32,317 nucleotides of DNA from Clostridium sp. (GTDB lineage: Bacteria; Bacteroidota; Bacteroidia; Bacteroidales; Bacteroidaceae), in the NCBI GenBank assembly GCA_023663705.1, contig JAMPGY010000028.1, positions 1-32,317 on the forward strand, read 5' to 3'. The position numbers and the translations under genes were made by a program. Position 1 is the stretch's first letter; each line of letters begins with the position of its first letter. The notes under the pieces were generated by a model. That model made no database searches, was not told the origin of the DNA, and was given only the letters and a program-made list of their open reading frames with translations. Of this stretch, positions 15,988 through 24,315 are shown one piece after another.

Positions 15988-16200
15988 TTTTGGTACCCGA
16001 AGCGCTGCGTAACGCGTGAGGGTTTAAAAGGGAATCAGGTGAGAATCCTGAACAGTCCCGCTGCTGTAACTTCCATTGCATGCAGACAACACACCCCAAT
16101 CCACTGGCTCAGGCCGGGAAGGAGTTGTCTTGCTGGAAGAAGTCAGAAGACCTGCCTCAATCCTTTTCTCGGAATCGTGTCACGAGCGATGACCTTCCGG
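15988..16200 (+). ncRNA. Cobalamin (B12) riboswitch
   Basis: The conserved aptamer parts occur in order. AAAAGGGAATCAGGTGAGAA and then CAGTCCCGCTGCTGTAAC span 16026-16070. CCACTGG and CCGGGAAGG span about 16101-16122. The B12 box AGTCAGAAGACCTGCC is at 16141-16156, preceded at the 5' end by GGT near 15992. A short TCGTG/CACGA hairpin after the B12 box may be the partner for the loop-loop contact. Binding of cobalamin normally lowers expression of downstream genes. The next genes on the strand are the exported proteins at 16384 and 17522. The outer boundaries are approximate. Confidence 0.93.
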
Positions 16201-16383
16201 ATACGAATTAATATTCTTAAGTATATTCATGCAGACGAAACTGTTGTGATGGTCCGGTGACGGAAAATCCATGTTCGTACGTCTCGGTATCGCAGGTTGC
16301 GGTTTTCCGCATCGCTGTGGGGGACGATGGGATGCAAGAGAGATGTCGCATGGGGATACTCGGGGATTCAAAGAAATGAAAAT
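16201..16383 (+). promoter_or_regulatory. Long leader between riboswitch and first gene
   Basis: About 180 nt separate the aptamer from the start codon at 16384, so the riboswitch is unlikely to mask the ribosome binding site directly unless it folds across this stretch. A GC-rich imperfect hairpin (GCGG-TTTTCC-style region around 16290-16325) is visible. Very short reading frames such as the one at 16228 are present, but none looks like a gene. A transcription-terminating expression platform is possible but no clear T-run was found. Confidence 0.4.
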
Positions 16384-17481
16384 ATGAAAAGAAAAGAACT
16401 TTTTTTGTGGATGCTGGCTGCGGCTACAGGTGTGGTGCGCGGACAGCAGTTGGCCGATGTGCCGGAACACGGGTGCTACATTCTGGCGGTGGACGAATAT
16501 GTGCCGGCGCCGGGACAGTTTGTCAACACGATGCCTCAGTGGGAAGAGGGCGATACACCGGCCACGATGGCAGCCAAGTGTACGGAAGCCATTGGCGGAA
16601 ATCGTCGCGGACTGGTGTCGCTCGGTGCCTGGGGTGGATACATAACCTTCCATTTCGACCATAGTATAGCCAACATAGCCGGACAACGCGACTTCTGCAT
16701 CTTGGGCAATGCCTTGCAGAGCGAGCAGGCCGTGGCCGGTGGCGGTGGCGCCGAGCCGGGGGTGGTCATGGTTTCGAAGGACGTGAACGGCAATGGGCTG
16801 CCCGACGATCCCTGGTATGAGTTGGCCGGAAGCTGTGATGTGGACAGTGTCCTGCTGCTGAACTACTGCTATGAACTGACCTATCGGCGTGATGGCGAAC
16901 TGCAGGCTGTGCCTTGGAGCGACAATCTCGGCCGTTCGGGAGCAGTGCCTCGCAACATTTTCCATCGGCAGGAATACTTTCCCGGATGGATGGAAGATGA
17001 AATCACTTTCACCGGAACGCTCCTGCCGGCCAATGCCGTGGATGTGAACGGCGACGGCAAGCAATGGCTGCAGATGTTTTTCCGCTACGGCTATGCCGAC
17101 AACCGGCCCAACAGCGACCGTGAGGGATGCAGCATGGACATTTCGTGGGCAGTGGATGCCGACCGCCGTCCTGTGCAGCTCGACTTTGTGGACTTTGTGC
17201 GCGTGTATACCGGCGTGAATCAGGCTTGCGGGCTCTTGGGAGAGAGTTCCACCGAGGTGATGGGGGCTGAGGATCTCCACCTTGAGGCCTCGCTCGCAGC
17301 CATCCGCGAGGCGCGGAATCCGTCTGGAGTGGGGGCTGCTTCTGTCGCTTGTCAGCCGGCCTGCGAGGTGTCCCGCCATGCCGTAGATGGCCGTTGCGTA
17401 TCGGCGTCGGAACATGGATTGCACATCATTCGCATGAACGACGGCACCACGCGCAAGGTGATGACACGCACTGGACGATAA
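16384..17481 (+). CDS. Exported 'cell surface protein' controlled by the B12 riboswitch
   Basis: The 365-aa product has a signal peptide (about 1-20, cleaved near VRG/Q). A single beta-rich domain follows at about 30-305. It contains GAWGGYITFHFDHSIAN near 81-97, EPGVVMVSKDVNGNGLPDD near 124-142, and a second Asp/Asn loop DVNGDGK at 220-226. The two loops look like calcium-binding DxNxDG motifs. It ends with FVRVYTGVNQ, then GAEDLHLEASL, and a C-terminal tail (DGR ... GLHIIRMNDGTTRKVMTR) that resembles a T9SS-type tail and is shared with the giant next gene. I recall such 'cell surface proteins' in Bacteroidetes cobalamin loci, but this is from memory. Riboswitch control and a 40-nt gap to the next gene indicate one operon. 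A role in cobalamin binding is inferred. Confidence 0.8.
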   Translation: MKRKELFLWMLAAATGVVRGQQLADVPEHGCYILAVDEYVPAPGQFVNTMPQWEEGDTPATMAAKCTEAIGGNRRGLVSLGAWGGYITFHFDHSIANIAGQRDFCILGNALQSEQAVAGGGGAEPGVVMVSKDVNGNGLPDDPWYELAGSCDVDSVLLLNYCYELTYRRDGELQAVPWSDNLGRSGAVPRNIFHRQEYFPGWMEDEITFTGTLLPANAVDVNGDGKQWLQMFFRYGYADNRPNSDREGCSMDISWAVDADRRPVQLDFVDFVRVYTGVNQACGLLGESSTEVMGAEDLHLEASLAAIREARNPSGVGAASVACQPACEVSRHAVDGRCVSASEHGLHIIRMNDGTTRKVMTRTGR

Positions 17482-17521
17482 TCAGAAACTATTCATTCAC
17501 ATCATTTTATCATCTATATTT

Positions 17522-20500
17522 ATGAAATTTATGAAACAACAATCTTACACGATTGCGGCAACGCTGTTGTGGCTGTTGATTCCCCTGTCTCTCTGGGCGC
17601 AGGACGAAGGCGTCACAGCGGTAAATCAGCCGCAGTTCGGCAGACAGGTGGTGACTGTGAAAACGGGCGAGGAGATTCTCTTCTACGATCCAAAAGGGAC
17701 GGCTGCCATGTCGAGCAGTTCGAGCAATAACACGCAGTCGCTCACAGTGTTCAAGCCGGAAGAAGAAGGTATGTCCGTGCAGGTCACGTTCGACTCGTTC
17801 GATGTGAAGAACGACGGTGCCAGCTATCCCGGCAAAGTGTATGTATACAGCGGAGACCCCGACGCGGACGAATCGTTCGTGTGGGCAACCAACACCTACA
17901 GCGGTTTCACCACGATGCCCGAGGGGGACGTGATGGAAATACTTGACGGTGACTATGCCGACAAGTCTTTCTATTCAACCTCGCCCGACGGTATCTTGTC
18001 TGTGGGCATGCTGTGGAAGTATGCCAAACGCTGTGAGGGATGGGTGGCCCGGGTAAAGGTCATCAAGCTCACCGACATGACCGTGACCGGCGCGGCAGCC
18101 GATTACAGCGCTGTGCTGTCCTCACCTAAGGGAAAGGCCAATGTTGTACTAGCCGGATTTAACGTCACGGCCGATGGCATTATGAATCCCGACCGTCTGA
18201 CCTCTGTCTCTTTCAAACTGAACAAAAACGAGGCGGCTATAGATCCGCTGTCGCTACGGTTGTATGCCGGTGCAGAGCCGGTCAAAGACGCCACACCTAT
18301 AGAGACTACGGTGACAGCCGAAGGCGATGCCTACCGCATGACACTTGATCAAACCTTGCTTACTGGAAGCAACGACTTTGTGATTGCCGGAGATTTCCCG
18401 CTCACGTCAGCCGTGGGCACGGAGGTGGAACTGGCGGTGACCGGTGTGGCTACCGAAGCCCTGCCCGATGGAGTGGATCCCTTTGATGCTGCCACTCCCG
18501 TCACGGTGCAGAATCCCGCTATCGTACTGATGCAGCAGGGTGATATGACGGTGAGTGTGGACGATACGCCCCTTACGCTCTACGATGACGGCGGTGCCGA
18601 CGGACAAATCACCAAAGCCTTTCAGGGACGGGTGACTTTCGTTCCGGTGGTGGAGGGAAAGAAAGTACAGATAGACCTCACCAGCGTGAAGCTCTACGGC
18701 ACGTCCTATGCCATCTACTACCAGTATATAAATGTGTACAACGGTAAGGAAGCCACACCCGAAAATCTCATCCGCACATTCCGCAGCGATGAGACGGCGC
18801 TGATACATTCCACGTCAGCAGATGGCGCACTCACGCTCGAACTCACCCACAACGGACTGACAGGCTTTACCGATGACGGCATTGAAGCCACGGTGAGCCT
18901 CTTCGAGCCGCAGGCCATGACGCTGGAAAGTGCTGTCGCAAGTCAGGTGGCAGAGGGCACCGTCTGTGCCGGTGATGCGGGACAGGCTATTCTGAAGGTG
19001 AACCTGCGCACGCAGAACACCGAGCCGGCTCTGACGGCCGATAAGTTTGTGTTTACCACAAACGGGACAAACGCAGTCGTTACCCGTGCCACACTCTACT
19101 ACGGCAAGGCTGATGCCACGATGGCCGTGAAGACACAGGTGGGCGAGGTGGCCGTGGAAGGCGACAATATCGTCATCACACCCGCACAGCCCGTTGTACT
19201 CGCCGAGGGCGATAACTGGTTTGTGCTCACCTACGACATCAGCGACATGGCTCTGAACGGCCAGAAGATAGATGCCAGTCTGACCTCCGTCACCCTCAGT
19301 GGCACGGATACAACACCCAAAAACGGCAATCCGGACGGAGACCGCACGGTGGAGAACACCGTCTACTCGTTCCTCAACCAAGGCACCGTGGTGAAGAGCG
19401 TGAACGGAACACTCACGTTCAAGACACGCGCCAAAAGCGACTACTCGTCCGACTACGAGAGCGGTACGGACGACCGCATCAACACCTTTGTGCCGATGCA
19501 CGAGGGAATGATTTGTCAGATTGAATTTTCAAAATTCGCCCTTTTCTACGGTTCGAGCAGTTATCAGCCCAAGGCCAAGTTCCGCATCTATAGCGGACAG
19601 GGCACTGCGGGCGATCTGCTGTGGGAACTAAACTCGGCCGATTTGAAAGAAGTGGGACCCGACCGTGTGATCCGTTCCACTTCGTCCGACGGTGCGCTCA
19701 CTGTGGTGTTCAACCCCACCGAGAGCAATACCTATTACACCGCAGCCGGCTTTGAGGCAACGGTGAGCGAATACCAATCTCAGCCCATGACCTACGAATC
19801 TGCCGAGGTGATGCAGACCGCTGCGGGCATCGTCTCCGTCGGAGCGGAAGGGGAGGCATTGCTCACGGTGAACATCACCACCAAGGGTGATACGGACAAT
19901 CTCAGTCTGGGCAGTCTGAAGTTCGGTTTGAAAGGTTTGCAGGCTAATATCAGCCGGCTCAGTCTGTATGCCGTGGGCAATAAGGACACCGAACCGTCTG
20001 CCGATGCACAGCCCGTGGCTACGGCCGATGTGACGGTGGATGATGCCGAGGTAATCCTCACGCTGGCCGAACCGCAGGTTTTGGCCGAGGGACGCAACTA
20101 CTTCCGCCTGTTGGTTGATGTGGCCGGTGAGGCTGCTTCAGACAGCGAGATAGATGCCCTGCTTCAGACCGTAAATATCAGCGGTACGGAATATACCGTG
20201 GAAAACGGCGACCCGGACGGCGCACTCACGGTGAAGGATCTCTACATACTGAAAGCCGGAGACAACGGTGAGGTCGTTGTCAGGCCGGGACGCAACATAC
20301 TCTTCTACGATGATGGCGGAGCAGACAACAGCGCCTCCAAGGACTTTGAGGGTACGGTGACGTTTGTGCCCGGAGGCGAGGGCGATGTAATCAAACTCGC
20401 TTACGACCTGATTAAACTCAGTTATAGCGATCACTTGTATATATATAATGGTGGCAGTGTGGATGAGGCCAATCCGGCCCGTGACTATTCCGGTTCCAAC

Positions 20501-23500
20501 ATCAGCGATAAGGAATATGTATCTACGGCCGAAGACGGAAAGGTGACGGTGCGCTTCGTAGTGAAGAGCAGTTACTCGTTGCCCGACTTTGCCATGACGG
20601 TGAAGTCTTACCGCACGAAGGCTAAGGAAATCGTAGCTTCCGAAGCCGTAACCGTGGCTCCCGAAGGCGTGATGCGTGGACAGCAGGACGTACCCATGGT
20701 GCGCCTGGCACTTACTATTGAAGGAGACTACGATGCTGTAGACCTGACCCGTTTCGATGTGTCTGCCGAAGGCACGGGACTGAAGAATATCAAGGTGTAT
20801 GCCACCGGTACAGCCGGTACCTTTACGCCCAACAACCTCTACGGTACGTTGACTGAGGGAACCGCAACCGTGGAGGGCAGTTACACCATGACCGACAACG
20901 AGACCTACTATTTCTGGCTCACCGGTGACATTGACACTGCCGCCGAGGTTGGCGATAAGCCCGCCATGGTTTTCACCGCCTTCACGGCCAACGGCATCGT
21001 GACAACGGAGGAAACTCCCGCGCGTGGAGAAACTGAGATAAAGGCCGGAGTCAGCGGCACCATAACCGTGGGGGCGGGAGCCGACTACGGAACCATTCAG
21101 GCAGCGGTGGATCACATCGCCGCCGGTATCGACGGACCTGTGGTAATTAGCATCAAGCGTGGCATCTACAACGAACTGGTGAATATTCCGGAGATTCCCG
21201 GTGCTTCGGCTCTGAACACCATTACAATCCAAAGCGAGACGGGCGACTACCACGATGTAAAGGTATACCACAACCACTATTCGGAACCCGTCTACAGCGA
21301 AGATAAGATGTTCCACGAATACGGCGTGTTCACCATAGCCGGTGCGGATCACGTCACGGTGCGCGGTATTGAGTTTACCACCGAGGACATCACTTTCCCG
21401 GGCATCCTGCACGTGAAGAACGTGAGCCGGAACGTGACCATCGAGGACTGCTATGTGTACACCGAGACGGTGACCAGCTACTCCAACGACATCAACCTCA
21501 TCTACACCTATGCCAGGAGTGAGGCCAATCAGAACAACGACCGCCTGACCGTGCGCGGCTGCCTGCTCGAGGGTGGATATATCGGCGTTCGCCTGGGTGG
21601 TACGAGCACTGTGGCACTGCCCAAACAGGTGGGCGGCGTGGTGGAGAACTGCGTGCTGCGCAACCAGGGAAGCAAGGGCATTTATGCTTACGATGAACTG
21701 GGAGCCACCATCGTGAACAACACGTTTGAGAACTCCGTTTCCGATGCTTCCACCTGCTACGGCATCGACATCAATGTGCGCGAGGCCAATGCCCTGCAGA
21801 CCCGCATTGAGGGCAACCGCTTCAACTTTTCTTCGCCCAAGGCGGCCATTCCCCTGTATATGCGCAACATGGTGGGTACGGCCGATGTACCGGTGTTGGT
21901 GTTGAACAACGAGATTGTGCTCGACAGCCGGAGTGCATCCGGCGCGGGTATCGAGGTGAGCAGTGCGTCGTCTTATCTCAACATCGCCCACAACAGCGTT
22001 CGCCTCACCGGTACGGACGGACGGGCCATGTGGTTCAACGACAGCATGGGCGAGGGGGTGAATGTGGTGAACAACATCTTCCAGAACGAGACCGCAGGCC
22101 CCGTATACCGTTTCTACAAGGAGGCGAACGTGGCTACTGTCAACCTCTCCCACAATGTCATTTCCACTTCCGGCACTACGTTCGCTCATGCCGGTGGCGA
22201 TATCGCCACCTACGAGGATTGGCTGGCACTGTCCGCCGAAGCGGACGGATATAACGAGACGGTGAGCTTCCTTTCCGACGAAATCCTTGAACCGGCCGAA
22301 GAGGGCTCGCTTCTCCACGCTGCCGCGCTCGACTATGTCACTGTAGACATCACCGGCACACCTCGTGCAGGGCAACCCACCATCGGTGCCTACGAATACA
22401 ACGCCTCTGCCGAAGCGCCCGTTGTGGCCGAAGGATATCCCATGGCGAAGCACGTCACCGACACTACGGCCGTAGTGGCCATCAAGGCCGATATGAACGG
22501 CGTGGCCTACGTGATGGTGCGTCCGGCTTCGGAAGAAGCCCCTGCGGTGGATGACTTGAAAGCGAGCGAGACAACTGTGGTCTTGCGCAAGAATGCGGAA
22601 AGCACCGTGACGGTGGAAGGGCTGGTGACCGATGAAGAGTACATCGCCTACGTGGTGGCACGCAGCTTGCGCGGCATGGACGGCGGGGTGGTGGCCGGTG
22701 CTCCGTTCATCGCTTCCGGCGAGGTGATTGTGGAGATTCCCACGCCCGAACTGACGGCTGAAGGCGACACCGTGGCTGCCGGCAGTGAGGCGACGCTTAT
22801 GGCTGTTGTGGCCGGAGGAACGGCACCCTATACGCTCACGTGGATGAATGGAAAGCGTGAGGAAGTGGCTACGGTCACCCTTGATGAGGACGGTACGGCC
22901 TTCTCAGCGTGCACTCCGGATGAGTGTGACGACTACACGGTCAGTGTGGTGGATGCCAACGGCAAGACGGGCACGGCTACGGCCCGTGTCATCGTGACGG
23001 GTGAGGCCGTCACGGCCACTTTTGAGAACCTTTATCTCGATCCGGAAAGCTATTGGAACGGCTTCGATGCCGTGCCCGAGGGCGAGGATGCCCATGAGGG
23101 AAGTTTCGTGAGCGGTTCCTATGCGTTCGACAACGGTTGCATGCCGGAGTACAGCTACTGGTACAACTTCGGTTACACCAACCAGACGGCCACTACCTTT
23201 GAAAGCATGAACGACCAGTTCCATTCGGCTGCCGGTGGTGGTTACGATGGTTCGGAAACCTTTGCTGTGGCTTTCCCCAGCGGAGGCGGTGTCACCGTGC
23301 TCAACAAGGCAGAGGGTGATTCCATCCGCGGATTCTACGTCACCAACTCGGCCTATGCCTACACCTCGATGACCCATGGCGACAGCTTCTCACGCAAGTA
23401 TGAGGCGGGCGACTGGCTGAAGCTGATCGTCAGTGCTCAGGACGGAGAGGGAGACACCCGCACTGTGGAATACTATCTGGCCGACTTCCGTTCGGAAAAC

Positions 23501-24061
23501 GAGTCTGACCATTATATTCTCGACACGTGGCAGTGGGTGGATCTGCGTCCGTTGGGCATAGTGAAGACACTCACCTTTGCCCTCGACGGAACGGACAAGA
23601 GCTACGGTTATCTCAACACGCCGGCCTACTTCTGCATGGACGACTTCAACGGACATCGCGCCATCACTGAGGCAGAGGAGCAGACCGTGACGGGAGACAT
23701 CGTGCTGGCTGACCTCTTCACATTCGATGAGGATGAGGCCACGGTGACGTATGCACTGCCCGATGGACTGCCCGAGGGCATAGCGGCTACGGTGGAGATT
23801 ACCACCGACGGCATGCTGCGCGTGAACGGTCAGGTCGGCGAGGACTTCAGTCTGCTGGTGAGCGCCACTCAGCGCGGACAGATTCAGTTCGTGCGTCTGC
23901 CGCTTCACTTCGAGGCCAACGGTATCTCGTCCGCACGTCCGGCGGAAACCGGTGTGACTGCGCGTTACACCCTCGACGGTAGACGCACCGCCACGGATGC
24001 GCGCGGAGTGACCATCCGTCGTATGACGGACGGAACGGTGCGGAAGGTTGTCACGAAGTAA
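17522..24061 (+). CDS. Giant exported multidomain protein with CUB-like repeats, beta-helix and DUF4465, under B12 riboswitch control
   Basis: The 2179-aa product has a signal peptide (cleavage after about Ala26). Four CUB-like modules lie at about 35-185, 337-464, 619-753 and 909-1036, with markers such as LYDDGGADGQITKAFQG, IYSGQG and STSxDGALT. They alternate with four domains resembling the BNR-associated N-terminal domain, with LAEGDNWFVLTYDIS- and YYFWLTGDID-type motifs. A right-handed beta-helix follows (about 1176-1630, beginning ADYGTIQAAVDHIAAGIDGP), then FN3-like (about 1640-1738) and Ig/PKD-like (about 1738-1830) modules. A DUF4465 domain spans about 1830-2045 (FYVTNSAYAYTSM, VEYYLADFRSE, WQWVDLRPLG, NTPAYFCMDDF). 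The end is a DGR...RMTDGTVRKVVTK tail. I recall DUF4465 as the family of the B12-binding lipoprotein BtuH, but could not check it. Domain borders are approximate. No transporter gene adjoins. Confidence 0.88.
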   Translation: MKFMKQQSYTIAATLLWLLIPLSLWAQDEGVTAVNQPQFGRQVVTVKTGEEILFYDPKGTAAMSSSSSNNTQSLTVFKPEEEGMSVQVTFDSFDVKNDGASYPGKVYVYSGDPDADESFVWATNTYSGFTTMPEGDVMEILDGDYADKSFYSTSPDGILSVGMLWKYAKRCEGWVARVKVIKLTDMTVTGAAADYSAVLSSPKGKANVVLAGFNVTADGIMNPDRLTSVSFKLNKNEAAIDPLSLRLYAGAEPVKDATPIETTVTAEGDAYRMTLDQTLLTGSNDFVIAGDFPLTSAVGTEVELAVTGVATEALPDGVDPFDAATPVTVQNPAIVLMQQGDMTVSVDDTPLTLYDDGGADGQITKAFQGRVTFVPVVEGKKVQIDLTSVKLYGTSYAIYYQYINVYNGKEATPENLIRTFRSDETALIHSTSADGALTLELTHNGLTGFTDDGIEATVSLFEPQAMTLESAVASQVAEGTVCAGDAGQAILKVNLRTQNTEPALTADKFVFTTNGTNAVVTRATLYYGKADATMAVKTQVGEVAVEGDNIVITPAQPVVLAEGDNWFVLTYDISDMALNGQKIDASLTSVTLSGTDTTPKNGNPDGDRTVENTVYSFLNQGTVVKSVNGTLTFKTRAKSDYSSDYESGTDDRINTFVPMHEGMICQIEFSKFALFYGSSSYQPKAKFRIYSGQGTAGDLLWELNSADLKEVGPDRVIRSTSSDGALTVVFNPTESNTYYTAAGFEATVSEYQSQPMTYESAEVMQTAAGIVSVGAEGEALLTVNITTKGDTDNLSLGSLKFGLKGLQANISRLSLYAVGNKDTEPSADAQPVATADVTVDDAEVILTLAEPQVLAEGRNYFRLLVDVAGEAASDSEIDALLQTVNISGTEYTVENGDPDGALTVKDLYILKAGDNGEVVVRPGRNILFYDDGGADNSASKDFEGTVTFVPGGEGDVIKLAYDLIKLSYSDHLYIYNGGSVDEANPARDYSGSNISDKEYVSTAEDGKVTVRFVVKSSYSLPDFAMTVKSYRTKAKEIVASEAVTVAPEGVMRGQQDVPMVRLALTIEGDYDAVDLTRFDVSAEGTGLKNIKVYATGTAGTFTPNNLYGTLTEGTATVEGSYTMTDNETYYFWLTGDIDTAAEVGDKPAMVFTAFTANGIVTTEETPARGETEIKAGVSGTITVGAGADYGTIQAAVDHIAAGIDGPVVISIKRGIYNELVNIPEIPGASALNTITIQSETGDYHDVKVYHNHYSEPVYSEDKMFHEYGVFTIAGADHVTVRGIEFTTEDITFPGILHVKNVSRNVTIEDCYVYTETVTSYSNDINLIYTYARSEANQNNDRLTVRGCLLEGGYIGVRLGGTSTVALPKQVGGVVENCVLRNQGSKGIYAYDELGATIVNNTFENSVSDASTCYGIDINVREANALQTRIEGNRFNFSSPKAAIPLYMRNMVGTADVPVLVLNNEIVLDSRSASGAGIEVSSASSYLNIAHNSVRLTGTDGRAMWFNDSMGEGVNVVNNIFQNETAGPVYRFYKEANVATVNLSHNVISTSGTTFAHAGGDIATYEDWLALSAEADGYNETVSFLSDEILEPAEEGSLLHAAALDYVTVDITGTPRAGQPTIGAYEYNASAEAPVVAEGYPMAKHVTDTTAVVAIKADMNGVAYVMVRPASEEAPAVDDLKASETTVVLRKNAESTVTVEGLVTDEEYIAYVVARSLRGMDGGVVAGAPFIASGEVIVEIPTPELTAEGDTVAAGSEATLMAVVAGGTAPYTLTWMNGKREEVATVTLDEDGTAFSACTPDECDDYTVSVVDANGKTGTATARVIVTGEAVTATFENLYLDPESYWNGFDAVPEGEDAHEGSFVSGSYAFDNGCMPEYSYWYNFGYTNQTATTFESMNDQFHSAAGGGYDGSETFAVAFPSGGGVTVLNKAEGDSIRGFYVTNSAYAYTSMTHGDSFSRKYEAGDWLKLIVSAQDGEGDTRTVEYYLADFRSENESDHYILDTWQWVDLRPLGIVKTLTFALDGTDKSYGYLNTPAYFCMDDFNGHRAITEAEEQTVTGDIVLADLFTFDEDEATVTYALPDGLPEGIAATVEITTDGMLRVNGQVGEDFSLLVSATQRGQIQFVRLPLHFEANGISSARPAETGVTARYTLDGRRTATDARGVTIRRMTDGTVRKVVTK

Positions 24062-24085
24062 TTACACTTTCCCTTTTATAACTCT

Positions 24086-24131
24086 GCGGGGACGGATGCC
24101 GGAAGAATGGCATTCGTCCCCGCTTTCGTTT
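24086..24131 (+). terminator. Rho-independent terminator of the riboswitch operon
   Basis: A 15-bp stem (GCGGGGACGGATGCC 24086-24100 / GGCATTCGTCCCCGC 24109-24123, one G-T pair) is followed by TTTCGTTT. It lies 25 nt after the stop of the giant gene. Confidence 0.88.
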
Positions 24132-24231
24132 CAGGACACATATAGTAAGGTGTTTGGGAGTATCTGTCACGTCCGACGCAATATACAAACCACTTGTCCG
24201 GGGTGTGCAATCCGGTGGTTTCCGCCCGGAA

Positions 24232-24264
24232 ATCCACTGGATTTCGTTAGGCAATCCAGTGGAT
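24232..24264. repeat. Inverted repeat between convergent genes
   Basis: AATCCACTGGATT and AATCCAGTGGATC form a 12-bp stem around a 9-nt loop, and each arm is itself nearly palindromic. A related AATCCGGTGG lies just upstream. It sits between the end of the riboswitch operon and the end of the nuclease-like gene on the other strand. It could end transcription of the latter, but lacks a T-run. Confidence 0.6.
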
Positions 24265-24315
24265 CCTGAACTGCTGTCTAGAAACTTGCCGCCTGAAGTG
24301 GAACTGCGTTTCGGT

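Noticed and set aside
16180-17424. 414-codon minus-strand frame over the B12 operon
   Set aside because: It overlaps the riboswitch and the first exported-protein gene; the His/Arg-rich translation is typical of a shadow frame.
20138-22453. Long open frame (771 codons) antisense to the giant gene
   Set aside because: It results from the codon bias of the plus-strand gene; its translation has no domain, signal or family resemblance and lacks a promoter.
24048-24269. 73-codon frame after the giant gene
   Set aside because: It starts inside the giant gene and runs through its terminator and the following inverted repeat.
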